64,000 nt of DNA from Mucilaginibacter robiniae (GCF_012849215.1 NZ_CP051682.1:3224001-3288000); one strand, 5' to 3'. Shown: positions 16,340 to 25,797, counted from the stretch's first letter. Notes: generated from the sequence alone by a model not told the origin. Made by a program: numbers and translations.

Positions 16340-16837
16340 TTACAACTGCGTATAAGTTGTTTCGGCATAGTAAGTATTACCTACCTCAATGGCTATGTGC
16401 AAAAGTTTTAAACTGCTTTGGTCGGCTGTTATTTGCGGGTACAGGCGCGTACTGGTGAGATACCACTTATAATCGGCATCAGCGTTGGGCCTTACACGCT
16501 GGAAAAATGAATATATTTTTGATGAATCATTCTGCCTGACAAACTTAAACAGCTCGGCTTTTAGTAAAACCATTTCTTCGGGTGGAAAATATTGTTTGTA
16601 GTAATTGGGGTCTAAAGCTTCTGGCTCTTCGCGGCTGTGCCTTAAATAAACACAGCCTGTTTGGTTCATATAGGTGTTGGTTAGCCAATTCAAACCCTGC
16701 ACTATAATGCTGCTCGGAATAGAATTGCCAATTTCTTCAATGCTAAGTTTATTGTTGTGTATTTGGTTAACTACACTAAAAATTGTGGACTGGCAATTAC
16801 TAGTTTCACGAAAAGAAATTAACGGATTAGGTTGCAT
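16340..16837 (-). CDS. PAS-like sensory protein, possibly a LuxR-type regulator lacking its HTH
   Basis: A 165-residue protein that resembles, from memory, the N-terminal sensory half of Bacteroidota LuxR-family regulators (GCVYLRHS, NYYKQYFPPEEM, FFQRVRPNADADYKWYLTSTRLYP). A C-terminal HTH would be expected after the sensor, but the frame stops and no HTH is visible in other frames downstream. It is either a genuine stand-alone sensor or a decayed regulator. It is transcribed toward the multi-PAS kinase, 288 bases upstream of it. Identification is by resemblance only. Confidence 0.5.
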   Translation of the reverse strand: MQPNPLISFRETSNCQSTIFSVVNQIHNNKLSIEEIGNSIPSSIIVQGLNWLTNTYMNQTGCVYLRHSREEPEALDPNYYKQYFPPEEMVLLKAELFKFVRQNDSSKIYSFFQRVRPNADADYKWYLTSTRLYPQITADQSSLKLLHIAIEVGNTYYAETTYTQL

Positions 16838-17603
16838 ATAACAACAGATTAAAGTGCCTGCTATTACTATGAAAGATAAGCAGGAACCGAGAATAGTGGT
16901 CTGTTTACGGAATAGGCTAATAATAAAGTAATATTTAAATATAGATTTTAAATATTATTCTACACAAATAAAGGTAAGCTTAATCAAAGCTTTTAGCAAG
17001 CAAGTTTTATAAATTAAAATATGATGATTTAAATATGGTATCATTTCAATCAATAAGCGATAATATGATAAGTCGTATAGAAGTATATCTTATTCATAGC
17101 TCTATTTTGGGAGAGAATGGCACTTCAAAAACTGGAGAACTAGCTGCTGGTTGCGTTAAAAGGAAGATTTTTGGATAGTTATCGCCTGCTGAATTTATTA
17201 AGCTTTAACGTGTTTGAATCACTTTGTTCATTCTCTGTATCTGGCTTTTTTGAAAATGCACAAAATGTATTCTTAAAAAGTAAGTTTCATTTCCAAAATT
17301 TACATCACCAATATAAAACCGGCGATTAGAAGTTGCTGAGTTATAGTTGGAGTGAGCAAATATCTACCGAGTAAAAGAGCATTTATGAAAAACAATCTTT
17401 ACATGAAAAAACAGGCGCAAAATGCAATAACAGCCAGTCACAACAGCATCAACAAACATTAGGTCTATAAAGCTGTTGAACAAAAGCTTCAATCATTTAC
17501 TCACTAAATGGTGAATAAAATATAAGAGAGATAATTAATAAAAGTACGGTTTACACAACTCGTAAAATATACATGAGTTGTAAAATATAGGAGAAGACAG
17601 ATT
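16838..17603. other. 766-bp A/T-rich intergenic region
   Basis: No credible gene was seen. It contains a 15-mer (GAAAATGCACAAAAT, 17252-17266) that recurs exactly at 25651-25665 upstream of the giant adhesin. Near its right end an ACAACTC/GAGTTGT inverted repeat (17555-17561, 17575-17581) interleaves with two GTAAAATATA direct repeats (17562, 17580). The latter look like an operator for the small gene that follows. Confidence 0.5.
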
Positions 17604-17636
17604 GTGAAGATCATGTTGGGCACCAGTATCAAAATA

Positions 17637-18014
17637 ATGTCAGTCATAGCGCAGCTAAATCGTTACGAAAAGAAATTGATGTCGTTTCATCAATATTCTT
17701 TTAATAACTATAGTGCACTACAGTTGATAGTGGTTAATCTTAAGCGTTTGCTGGATAATAAGTATATGCTTAAAAATAAACAATGGCGTTTAGACCTTTT
17801 GTGTGAAATTGAAAACGAAATAGAGATGCTGGAAAATCTCCGGTATGCTGACGATATAAATGAGGATTTTGTAACGCATGTAAGTAACGCTTTAGCTATT
17901 GTTAAGAGCATGAAGCTGCATTTGCCCGAATATCAAGCTCAAATGGGTCGCCCATCTGTCAATATGATGGGGTTGGTTAAACGTCTTTTCTGTACCAACC
18001 TGGAGCATATTTAA
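17637..18014 (+). CDS. Small hypothetical protein
   Basis: I do not recognise this gene. The longest frame opens at GTG 17604, but the ATG at 17637 gives a cleaner 125-residue protein starting MSVIAQLNRYEK. It is rich in Lys, Leu, Asn and Glu and should be almost wholly helical (LQLIVVNLKRLLDNKYML, CEIENEIEMLENLRYADDINEDFVTHVSNALAIV), with no signal peptide. That pattern suggests a small helical bundle. It stands alone, 76 bases before the IS element, behind an inverted/direct repeat cluster. Confidence 0.5.
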   Translation: MSVIAQLNRYEKKLMSFHQYSFNNYSALQLIVVNLKRLLDNKYMLKNKQWRLDLLCEIENEIEMLENLRYADDINEDFVTHVSNALAIVKSMKLHLPEYQAQMGRPSVNMMGLVKRLFCTNLEHI

Positions 18015-18089
18015 TTCCTTTACTCAACATTTTCTAAGCACTCAGGAAGGTTGTTTTGTAACTGTTGAGTGTTGTTTTAATACAGAAAG

Positions 18090-19822
18090 GAGGCTGTCTC
18101 ATAAGGGACAGTCTCTTGTTGTTTTAGGATATTTTTGGTATCTTAAAGGCATGGGAGGCAAGATAGTCTTTAAGGAATATGATCCAGACCAGTTAACGTT
18201 TTTACCGTACAAACTGGAGGAACTGGTACCGACAGGTCATCCGGTCCGTATCGTTAAACAGGTCGTGGACACGGTAGATGTCAAACCGATCAACCGGAAG
18301 TACAAAGGCGGCGGGGCGTCAAGTTTCCATCCCCGGCTGATGCTGAAGCTGCTGGTTTACGGCTATCTGACCAATACTTATTCCTCACGCAAACTGGAAG
18401 AACAGGCCGCGCAGAACGTACACTTCATGTGGCTTTTAGGGATGAAAAAGCCCGACCACAACACCATCAACCGTTTTCGCAGCGAGAAGTTGTCAGGCGT
18501 CTTAAAGCAGATCTTCTCACAAATCGTGTTGCTGCTCGAGCAGGAAGGTATCGTATCCTTGAAAGAAGCCGTTTTTACTGATGGTACCAAGATCGAATCA
18601 GCGGCGAACAAGTACACCTTCGTATGGGGCAAAAACATCAAGGCGAATAAAGATAAGATGAAAGCCCAGCTTGATGAACTGTGGGGTTATGCGCAAAGCA
18701 TTGCCGCCGAAGAACTAAAAGATACAGCGCCCTTGGAATATAGTGAGATCAACCCGGAGAAAGTAAAGGAAACCATCTCAAAGATCAATGCAGCCTTAGA
18801 TGATAAAGAAGACGTAGACAAAAAAGTAAAGCAAAAGCTGAACTACGCAAAGAAGCACTGGCCGGAGAGCCTGGCACGGTATGACGAGCAGGAAAAGTTA
18901 TTAGCCGGCCGTAACAGCATGTCAAAGACCGACCCGGATGCCACCTTCATGCGGATGAAGGAAGACCATATGCTGAACGGACAACTTAAGCCGGCCTATA
19001 ACCTGCAGATATCCACCCAGGAGCAATTCATCCTTAATTATACCCTGCATCAAACCTCAACCGATTACCAAACCTTGTCTTCCCATATTGAACAATACCA
19101 AGCCTTATATAAAGACCTGCCCAAAGCCATTGTTGCCGACACCGGCTACGGATCGGATGAGAACTACGGTGTGTTAGCGCGAAAAGGCATTGAGGCTTAC
19201 ATCAAATACAATACGTTCGATAAGGAACAAAAGGACGGTATCAAAGCGTTCAGTAACGACAGCCTGCATTATAACGAAGCGGAGAATTACCTTGTTTGTC
19301 CGATAGGTCAATGGATGGCGCATATCGGTAACGGTCAGCGAGTCACTTCATCTGGTTTTGTACAACTGATCAGCCGTTACCGTGCCCAGAACTGTGAAGG
19401 TTGCCCGATGCGTGGTGTTTGCCATACTACACAGGGTAACCGGGTCGTTGAGATCAACCACAGCCTAAGACAACATAAACAGGCAGCCAAAGAACGGTTG
19501 AATACAGAACAGGGTATCAACCTCAGGAAACGAAGGCCGGCCGATGTGGAACCGGTATTCGCCCAATTAAAGCATAACCATGGCTTCAGACGATTCCTGC
19601 TGAAAGGGATGTCCAAGGCCGAGGTCGAAATCGGCTTATTATCCATCGCACATAACCTAAGAAAATGGAAAACCTGAAAACAAGCTTTTTATAGACTTTT
19701 AGAACCTGTTAGAATCAATCCCCCGGTTCTTAAACGGCTGCTGACATCTTTCACTCAACCTTCCAACCAAAAATCATAACTAAATAAAAAACCGCCTCAT
19801 ATTTGACTTATGAGACGGCCTC
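18090..19822 (+). mobile_element. Complete IS1182-family insertion sequence
   Basis: Terminal inverted repeats bound the transposase gene: GAGGCTGTCTCATAAG at 18090-18105 and its complement at 19807-19822, with one mismatch in 16. Element length is about 1.73 kb. The body is visibly richer in G+C than the surrounding A/T-rich DNA, in keeping with recent arrival. No direct target repeat is obvious. The flanks read TACAGAAAG and TTTTGTA, an imperfect inverted pair, which suggests insertion at a palindromic site. Confidence 0.88.
18151..19677 (+). CDS. IS1182-family DDE transposase
   Basis: An intact 508-residue transposase. The N-terminal region has the family segment DQLTFLPYKLEELVPTGHPVR and the helical SSRKLEEQAAQNVHFMWLLGM. 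Candidate catalytic acids are D in VFTDGTKIES, D in VADTGYGS and E in ADVEPVFAQLKHNHGFRRF. A Cys cluster (CEGCPMRGVC) lies before the last motif, as in other family members. No frameshift or stop is seen, so the element is probably active. Confidence 0.95.
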   Translation: MGGKIVFKEYDPDQLTFLPYKLEELVPTGHPVRIVKQVVDTVDVKPINRKYKGGGASSFHPRLMLKLLVYGYLTNTYSSRKLEEQAAQNVHFMWLLGMKKPDHNTINRFRSEKLSGVLKQIFSQIVLLLEQEGIVSLKEAVFTDGTKIESAANKYTFVWGKNIKANKDKMKAQLDELWGYAQSIAAEELKDTAPLEYSEINPEKVKETISKINAALDDKEDVDKKVKQKLNYAKKHWPESLARYDEQEKLLAGRNSMSKTDPDATFMRMKEDHMLNGQLKPAYNLQISTQEQFILNYTLHQTSTDYQTLSSHIEQYQALYKDLPKAIVADTGYGSDENYGVLARKGIEAYIKYNTFDKEQKDGIKAFSNDSLHYNEAENYLVCPIGQWMAHIGNGQRVTSSGFVQLISRYRAQNCEGCPMRGVCHTTQGNRVVEINHSLRQHKQAAKERLNTEQGINLRKRRPADVEPVFAQLKHNHGFRRFLLKGMSKAEVEIGLLSIAHNLRKWKT

Positions 19823-19884
19823 TTTTGTATGTTAGGTACAGTAAGTAATTTATTGATTTAGATGTAATTGAATTGAGGGTAATC

Positions 19885-22482
19885 TTATTTCGGTCCAAAA
19901 ATGGTGAACAAATTGTCATTATCATTTTTAGAATGAATTTGATAATAGTTAAACACAAAGCATTTAGGGTTAAAGCCTGTAGAACGCATGAGTTTTACAA
20001 ACTTAAAGTACAATATCCTGTATTCGGGCGAAAAGCGATCACTATTATTGGTTTTTAGATAATAAGATAGGGTGTTTACCTGTAACAATTTATTGGTGCT
20101 GTTTTCGGCCGCATCAACAGTTTGCTTAATAGTTGCCTCAATATAGCTGTGGTTAGATGTATAAGGTACCAAGCGGGCTGCCAGTAAGTCCAGGTATGCT
20201 TTCATATACGGCGTAAAGTTTTGCTTATTATCTTGGTAATCAGCTATAACGAGTTTAAATATGGTTACGGCATCCTGTATGTTGCCCATGCTTAAAGAGG
20301 CATGAGCTTTAGTAAGCAGCAAAAAGAAATGAAACTCCGGTAAAAACTCATCATTAGTATGATGAATATGGTGCAGAACTTTAACAAAACGCAGTAACTT
20401 TTTATGATTACCAGCAATAGTTAATGTGCTTAAAGCCAATATGTACAACACGTGGTTGGAACTTAGCTTATTTAGCTGCCGCCTTTTTGTGATAGGATGA
20501 AATATAAACCGGGTAATGTCGGTAAGGGCATCTTTTTTAATTACATTAAATTTTAAATAATAATAAATGGTTTCCAGGCAGTTGAGCGGGTTAATTTGGA
20601 AATTCAAGAAAGCTTCTGCCGGGAACTTTCTTAATGCTGCTATATGATCTTCAGCACCTACAGTGTTTAGTGAAACCAGGTAGATGATGGTTAGGCAGGT
20701 ATGAAGCCATATTTTACTGGTATCCTGCAGTTGTAATTTCAATAGTCCTTTTAAAGCCTGCTCATATTCTGCCGATATAAACTCAATTCCAAAAAAGTAG
20801 TTAAACAAATCAGGCCGGGTAATATCAAACAGTAAATCGTCTGTACCGCCTTCTTGGCTTAAAAAGCCTTGTTCAATTAACTTACTTAAAAATACAATGA
20901 GTTTGGCTTTTTCGGCAGCAACTAGTTGAATACGTGGCAGGTAATCAAAAATGGCAGTTTGCTTATTTTTTAGCGATATAAAAACCAGCCATTTAAGTAC
21001 CAATATTCTTAAGTTATCGCTATAAGTGCAGTTGATGCGATTAATAAGCTTTTCATCAAAAGCATAATTACTATCGTAAACTAATTTTGCTGCTATGCAG
21101 TAAGTTAATATGCGTTCGTGTACAAATTCAATGCATTCGGTATAGCCGGCTTGATTGCTAAAGTTAGATTCACGTATAATGCTTATGCTGAGTAAATCCT
21201 GATAAGCATTATTGAACGTCTTGATGTCATCATAAAGTTTTAGCTTATCTATACAGAATCCGCCGTTTTTAATACGTCCTTTTTCTACAAGGGCATGCAT
21301 CAGCAGCACTTTTTCTGTACAGTGCCTGCCGGTATAAACTTTATCCAGTATGTAATTATAAATAACATCGTACGTGCCGAAAATATCCAGATCGCTCAGT
21401 AAAAAGGTCTTATTTTTTTGATAGTAATACTGAAAAAAGGGAGGGTAGCTGAATAAAGCAAAAACCTCATCATGCAACTCATAGGTTAAGTTAGAACCCG
21501 GCTTTATTTTGTTGCTGAGCAATTGTATCTCATGCGGCGTAAACAGCGGAAAGTTCTTTTCATCATTATCATCAACGGTAAATCCTAAAAACCACTGGTT
21601 TATTTTGTTTTCCAGGGTAAGCTGCTTGTAAAGGTTGGCCCAGTTTGATGACCGCATTGTTAGAATAACTTTAAAATTGCGGGTATCCTGATAAATGGAT
21701 ATCATATCCAGCAGCATATTTAATACAATATCTAACTGCTCAGGTGGTAATGAGGTACTATCCAAAGCATCAATAACCAAATAAAAGCGATGCTGTTGTA
21801 AGTGCTTGCGTAAGGCTTCCTCAGCAAAAGCCGGTTCGGTAGTCAGGCCCGATAAGGAGAGCAGCCACTGGTATAAATCATCTTGCTGGTTACTGCGGTT
21901 GAGTGTTTTGCTGCTTAAAAAAAGTAAAATATCCTGATTATCGTACTGTTTGTAATAGTTTAGTTGTTCTTCTACCCAATGGCAAAGTGCAATGGTTTTA
22001 CCATAGCCCGCGGGTGCTGTTAAAACTGTAGCAGCATAATCTGTACTGGTGAAAATTTCTAGGTGTTCATCTAAAATATCACGGGTAATAGTTAACGAAA
22101 ACGGTATGCCCGATTTATTTTTAAGTGCATGCAGTGTGCGTAATGATATTTCATGAGCCTTGTTTTGCAAATTGCTTTCGGCCATGTAAGGGGTAACCGA
22201 ATTGTGAGTTGGCGTATGGCTGTTTTTTAAAGCAAATGCATTCCAGCTTTCATAGCCGCAATATTCGGCAAGTACGTTTAACGTGTATAACGAGGGCTGA
22301 AAGTTGTATGCTGCAAAACCGAAAATTCTTTTCAGGGTAGAACTACTGACCTGCTTTTTAGTAGCTTTTGAAACCTCAATAGATAAATCTTTAAATACAG
22401 CAGGCGTAATAACTGTAATATTGGCTGTGGCTAAAATAGTTTTTTTTAGCAGTTCTAATTCGTGTTGCAAAATGGTGCGCAT
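19885..22482 (-). CDS. NACHT/STAND-like P-loop NTPase, paralogue A
   Basis: An 865-residue soluble protein. Residues 1-85 carry a conserved pattern (DLSIEVSKATKKQVSSSTLKRIFGF, PSLYTLNVLAEYCGYESW) that looks like a helical DNA- or protein-binding module, shared with paralogue B. A P-loop NTPase follows: Walker A APAGYGKT (156-163), Walker B FYLVIDALD (233-241) and a sensor-like VILTMRSS. The remaining 550 residues are helical and repeat-like, as in NACHT and STAND signalling proteins. The function is unknown. Possible roles are a STAND-type transcription regulator or an NLR-like defence sensor. It is divergent from paralogue B over a 474-bp spacer. Confidence 0.75.
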   Translation of the reverse strand: MRTILQHELELLKKTILATANITVITPAVFKDLSIEVSKATKKQVSSSTLKRIFGFAAYNFQPSLYTLNVLAEYCGYESWNAFALKNSHTPTHNSVTPYMAESNLQNKAHEISLRTLHALKNKSGIPFSLTITRDILDEHLEIFTSTDYAATVLTAPAGYGKTIALCHWVEEQLNYYKQYDNQDILLFLSSKTLNRSNQQDDLYQWLLSLSGLTTEPAFAEEALRKHLQQHRFYLVIDALDSTSLPPEQLDIVLNMLLDMISIYQDTRNFKVILTMRSSNWANLYKQLTLENKINQWFLGFTVDDNDEKNFPLFTPHEIQLLSNKIKPGSNLTYELHDEVFALFSYPPFFQYYYQKNKTFLLSDLDIFGTYDVIYNYILDKVYTGRHCTEKVLLMHALVEKGRIKNGGFCIDKLKLYDDIKTFNNAYQDLLSISIIRESNFSNQAGYTECIEFVHERILTYCIAAKLVYDSNYAFDEKLINRINCTYSDNLRILVLKWLVFISLKNKQTAIFDYLPRIQLVAAEKAKLIVFLSKLIEQGFLSQEGGTDDLLFDITRPDLFNYFFGIEFISAEYEQALKGLLKLQLQDTSKIWLHTCLTIIYLVSLNTVGAEDHIAALRKFPAEAFLNFQINPLNCLETIYYYLKFNVIKKDALTDITRFIFHPITKRRQLNKLSSNHVLYILALSTLTIAGNHKKLLRFVKVLHHIHHTNDEFLPEFHFFLLLTKAHASLSMGNIQDAVTIFKLVIADYQDNKQNFTPYMKAYLDLLAARLVPYTSNHSYIEATIKQTVDAAENSTNKLLQVNTLSYYLKTNNSDRFSPEYRILYFKFVKLMRSTGFNPKCFVFNYYQIHSKNDNDNLFTIFGPK

Positions 22483-22956
22483 CTCCTAATTGTTTTATCC
22501 TTCCCTGTTTGCTGAATAGTATGATCAGTACCGTTAAATAATTTAGTCGGTGTGAAATAATATTTTGCTAACCCTGTAAAGAACAGTATTTTAACAAACT
22601 GTGTCAATTATTTTGCAAAATGAACAAAGTGAATAAAATGAATAATTTGATTATAAAATCAGCTTTCTATTACCATAAGGTTGCTACTCTTAAAAGGTGT
22701 ATTCTTTTTAGTTATAATATATAACTATTTTGCTATAATACACGTAAGGTTGGAACTTAGGTTCTCTGCAGAGAACCTAATATAACCAGTGTAATCCAAT
22801 TATAATAAAAGCCTGATTTTTAGTAGACTATAGGTAAGTAGCGGTGGGTAAGTGGATAGTAGCAGTACAGTATATATAATATATAATTTATAAAAATTTA
22901 GAACCTTATCTTAGAATGTATCTGACATCAGAAAGAGGTTGAGTAGCGTAGAACGT
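22483..22956. promoter_or_regulatory. 474-bp divergent regulatory region between the two NTPases
   Basis: No gene was seen. It holds a 24-bp perfect palindrome (22757-22780) and three 9-bp phased repeats (TGAACAAAG, TGAATAAAA, TGAATAATT at 22621-22647). A TAAGGTTGGAAC element (22745-22756) recurs inverted at 25597-25608. Both NTPase promoters must lie here, but no exact TAnnTTTG box stands out. Confidence 0.55.
22757..22780. promoter_or_regulatory. 24-bp perfect palindrome, probable operator
   Basis: The half-site TTAGGTTCTCTG is followed immediately by its exact complement with no loop. A loopless 24-bp dyad fits a dimeric DNA-binding protein better than a terminator. Confidence 0.65.
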
Positions 22957-25533
22957 ATGAGGATAATTTTACCTTTTTTATTTGAAGAACTTAAGCAACA
23001 AGTATTAAATCAAGCTGGAATTAAAGCCATCACTCCCGGCGATTGCAAGTTTCTGTCGGTACATATTTCTGACAGAACGCATAAGCAAATTAGTGATACT
23101 ACACTTAAGCGTATTTATGGCTTTACCTTTAGTAAGTTTCTGCCATCTTTATATACGCTGAATATTTTAGCCCAATACTGCCAATGTTCGGGGTGGGAAG
23201 AGTTTTGCCAGCAGCATAAAACAGCGGCCAACCAGAACACAGTACCTCAACCGGCTCCTGAAAATACATCAGTAGCCAATCAGGCTCTGAAAATTTCTCA
23301 GAAAACCTTGCAGGCGCTAACCAACCGTTCGGCAGTTCCCTTTAATTTAACGGTAAAGAGAGAGTTTGTTAAAGATCAGTTTGAGTTGTTCATGCATACC
23401 GATCAGGTAGCAACACTACTTACTGCGCCGGCTGGTTATGGTAAAACCATTTCACTTTGCCACTGGGTAGAAGAAAAGCTAAGTGAAATTACCAAGGGCA
23501 GTAATGATATTTTGCTGTTCTTGAGCAGTAAGGTACTTTCAGCACATCCGCAAGCCGGAAACTTGGATGGTTGGCTAAAAGCCTTAATGGGTATTAACAC
23601 GCCCGAAAGTGGTTTATCGGCTTTGCTGGATGACCAACAATTTCAAGATCGGAAATTTTTTCTGGTTATTGATGGTTTTGACCAGGAGAAGTTCAAGCCC
23701 GGTGATTTCGAGCTATTAACAGATTTGCTGTTTGATGTAATTGCTTTGTACCGGGTTTACCCAAACTTTAAGGTAGTTTTAACTATGCGTTCTGCTAGTT
23801 GGATAAGTATTCGCAATCGATTGCTCATTGAGAATTCATTGAAGCAGTGGTTTTTAGGATTCATGCAGGATAGCAGCCTGGAAACAAATATGCTGCCATT
23901 TAGCTCAGAAGAAATTAGGGATTTGTGTTACCGCATTAATCCGTTGCAGGCTCATTCAAAAATTATTGATCCGGAAATTATTTCTCTATTTTCATACCCG
24001 CTGTTTTTTCAGTACTACTATCAAAAAAATACAGCACGTTTCAGCCTAACACACCTTGATTACTTTGGTATTTATGAGGTAGTAGCCTCTTACTTTAACG
24101 ATAAGATTTATAATACCCGCTTATCAACCGAAAAGGTACTGGTGCTTAGATTGCTGATTAAGTATGGCAAAGCAATGGATGGCCGGTTTGTTACAGATAA
24201 GCTGGTGGTTTATGAACAATTAAAAGAATTATGGGAAGCCTATAATGAATTGATAAGTATAGGCTTTTTAAAAGAAGTAAACCGGACCAATGAAGGCGCT
24301 TACTATAAACATATTGAATTCACACACGATAGGCTATTAGCCTATTGCCTGGCCAAAAAGCTGGCGCAGGATAACCAGAACGTATATAATGCTGAATTGG
24401 TAAACAGCCTGATTCGTGTTATTGATAAAACCTACTGGTTGCCGGTACTGGAGTGGAATATTTTTAATGCCATTAAAATACAGCAGTTTGACTTTTTTAA
24501 ATATCTGACAGGCGTACCCTTATATGCGGCTGATAAAATTTATGTACTAAAGTTTCTGATCAATCTTATTCAGCATAGATACCTTCCGGTAAAAAGTACT
24601 GAGCTAATTGAATATCGTTTTTGTAACGAACACCAAACTTTGTTCAAGTATTTCTTTGGAGTTGAATTTATCTCACCCGAATATGAAGAAGTATTGCATC
24701 AACTGCTTATCTTAAATTTGGAAGATACCAGTAAAGTATGGGTGTACACCAGCTTGGCCTGTATTGGTATTATACAGCTAAACAGTGTAGGGGTTGAGCA
24801 AAGCATAACTGCATTGCGCCAGCTTCCGGAGCAAGTATTTCAGTCATTCCAGATTAATCCGTTACATTGTATTGAAACCTTGTACACTTACCTGAAATAC
24901 GGCACCATTAAAAAAGAAGCTTTAATTCAAATCACTCGCTTTTGTTTTAATCCACCTGCTGATGATGAGTTTGCCCGTACTTTTTGCCTCGATCAGGTTT
25001 TGTACCTGTTGGCAGTTAGTGCTTTAAGTATTAGTAATAATAAAAACAAAGTGTTAAGATTTATCAAGGTGCTGGATAAGAAATTAGCGGCAACTGATGT
25101 AGCTCATGAGTCGTTGCGATTCTTTTTAGATGTTACCAAGGCTGATGCCTTATTAACTTTGGGGCAGGTAGAAGATGCTATAGTTATTCATGCTGAACTG
25201 ATAAAAAACTTCAATCAGCATAAGCATACTTATACCCCCTATATGAAAGTGTGTCTTGATTTGGTAACTGCACGGGTAATGGCCCTGCAAGGCCAGGAAG
25301 ATGAAGCAGAGTTAATGGTAAGTAAAGTATCACAGGTATCTGCAAAGCAGAAGTTTTACTACATTGAAGCTTATATTATAGGTGCTTACTTGTCTATGCC
25401 TTTTCATGATACTTCGTCCGAATCTTACAAGAGTATTTATTACCGATTTGTAAAACTGATCAGAACCGGAGGCCTGAACATGAAAAGCTTTATGCCTGCT
25501 GCAGATAGCACAGTATTGAACGCTATTAATTAA
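22957..25533 (+). CDS. NACHT/STAND-like P-loop NTPase, paralogue B
   Basis: An 858-residue protein from the ATG at 22957, chosen because the paralogue also begins MR-x-IL; a TTG at 22939 would add six residues. It is collinear with paralogue A along its whole length. The N-terminal module has DTTLKRIYGF and PSLYTLNILAQYCQCSGW. Walker A APAGYGKT is at 157-164, Walker B is FFLVIDGFD and the sensor is VVLTMRSASW. A long helical C-terminal region includes FQYYYQKN and VWVYTSLACIGIIQLNSVG, both closely matched in A. No signal peptide or membrane segment is present. A terminator follows. Function unknown. Confidence 0.75.
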   Translation: MRIILPFLFEELKQQVLNQAGIKAITPGDCKFLSVHISDRTHKQISDTTLKRIYGFTFSKFLPSLYTLNILAQYCQCSGWEEFCQQHKTAANQNTVPQPAPENTSVANQALKISQKTLQALTNRSAVPFNLTVKREFVKDQFELFMHTDQVATLLTAPAGYGKTISLCHWVEEKLSEITKGSNDILLFLSSKVLSAHPQAGNLDGWLKALMGINTPESGLSALLDDQQFQDRKFFLVIDGFDQEKFKPGDFELLTDLLFDVIALYRVYPNFKVVLTMRSASWISIRNRLLIENSLKQWFLGFMQDSSLETNMLPFSSEEIRDLCYRINPLQAHSKIIDPEIISLFSYPLFFQYYYQKNTARFSLTHLDYFGIYEVVASYFNDKIYNTRLSTEKVLVLRLLIKYGKAMDGRFVTDKLVVYEQLKELWEAYNELISIGFLKEVNRTNEGAYYKHIEFTHDRLLAYCLAKKLAQDNQNVYNAELVNSLIRVIDKTYWLPVLEWNIFNAIKIQQFDFFKYLTGVPLYAADKIYVLKFLINLIQHRYLPVKSTELIEYRFCNEHQTLFKYFFGVEFISPEYEEVLHQLLILNLEDTSKVWVYTSLACIGIIQLNSVGVEQSITALRQLPEQVFQSFQINPLHCIETLYTYLKYGTIKKEALIQITRFCFNPPADDEFARTFCLDQVLYLLAVSALSISNNKNKVLRFIKVLDKKLAATDVAHESLRFFLDVTKADALLTLGQVEDAIVIHAELIKNFNQHKHTYTPYMKVCLDLVTARVMALQGQEDEAELMVSKVSQVSAKQKFYYIEAYIIGAYLSMPFHDTSSESYKSIYYRFVKLIRTGGLNMKSFMPAADSTVLNAIN

Positions 25534-25556
25534 AGTTACTGGTATTATCAATAAAC

Positions 25557-25585
25557 AGCCTGCACCCGCAGGCTTTTCTTATTTC
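25557..25585 (+). terminator. Terminator after NTPase paralogue B
   Basis: AGCCTGC (25557-25563) pairs with GCAGGCT (25568-25574) across an ACCC loop and is followed by TTTCTTATTT. Confidence 0.85.
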
Positions 25586-25640
25586 TGTCGTTTAAGGTTC
25601 CAACCTTATACTTTCCAGGAAATTACAAGGTAAATACTGG

Positions 25641-25730
25641 GCTGTTCACCGAAAATGCACAAAATATTCAAGTGCATAAAAGCATGAACAAACTGAACAG
25701 CTGAGGCTGTAAACTGCACAAACTGTCAGG
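25641..25730. promoter_or_regulatory. Array of TGAACAAA-like elements upstream of the giant adhesin
   Basis: Elements are TGCACAAAA (25656), TGCATAAAA (25673), TGAACAAAC (25685) directly followed by TGAACAGC (25694), and TGCACAAAC (25715) directly followed by TGTCAG (25724). The 9-base phasing matches the repeats at 22621-22647. Confidence 0.4.
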
Positions 25731-25797
25731 GGTAATTTTTAGCCATGCATTACACTTTTAACGTAGATATCGCCACGGTCATACTAGTGTAATGCTT

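Noticed and set aside
17385..17462. A 25-codon open frame starting MKNNLYMKKQ in the long spacer
   Set aside because: It is too short, with no recognisable ribosome site or similarity; it may be chance.
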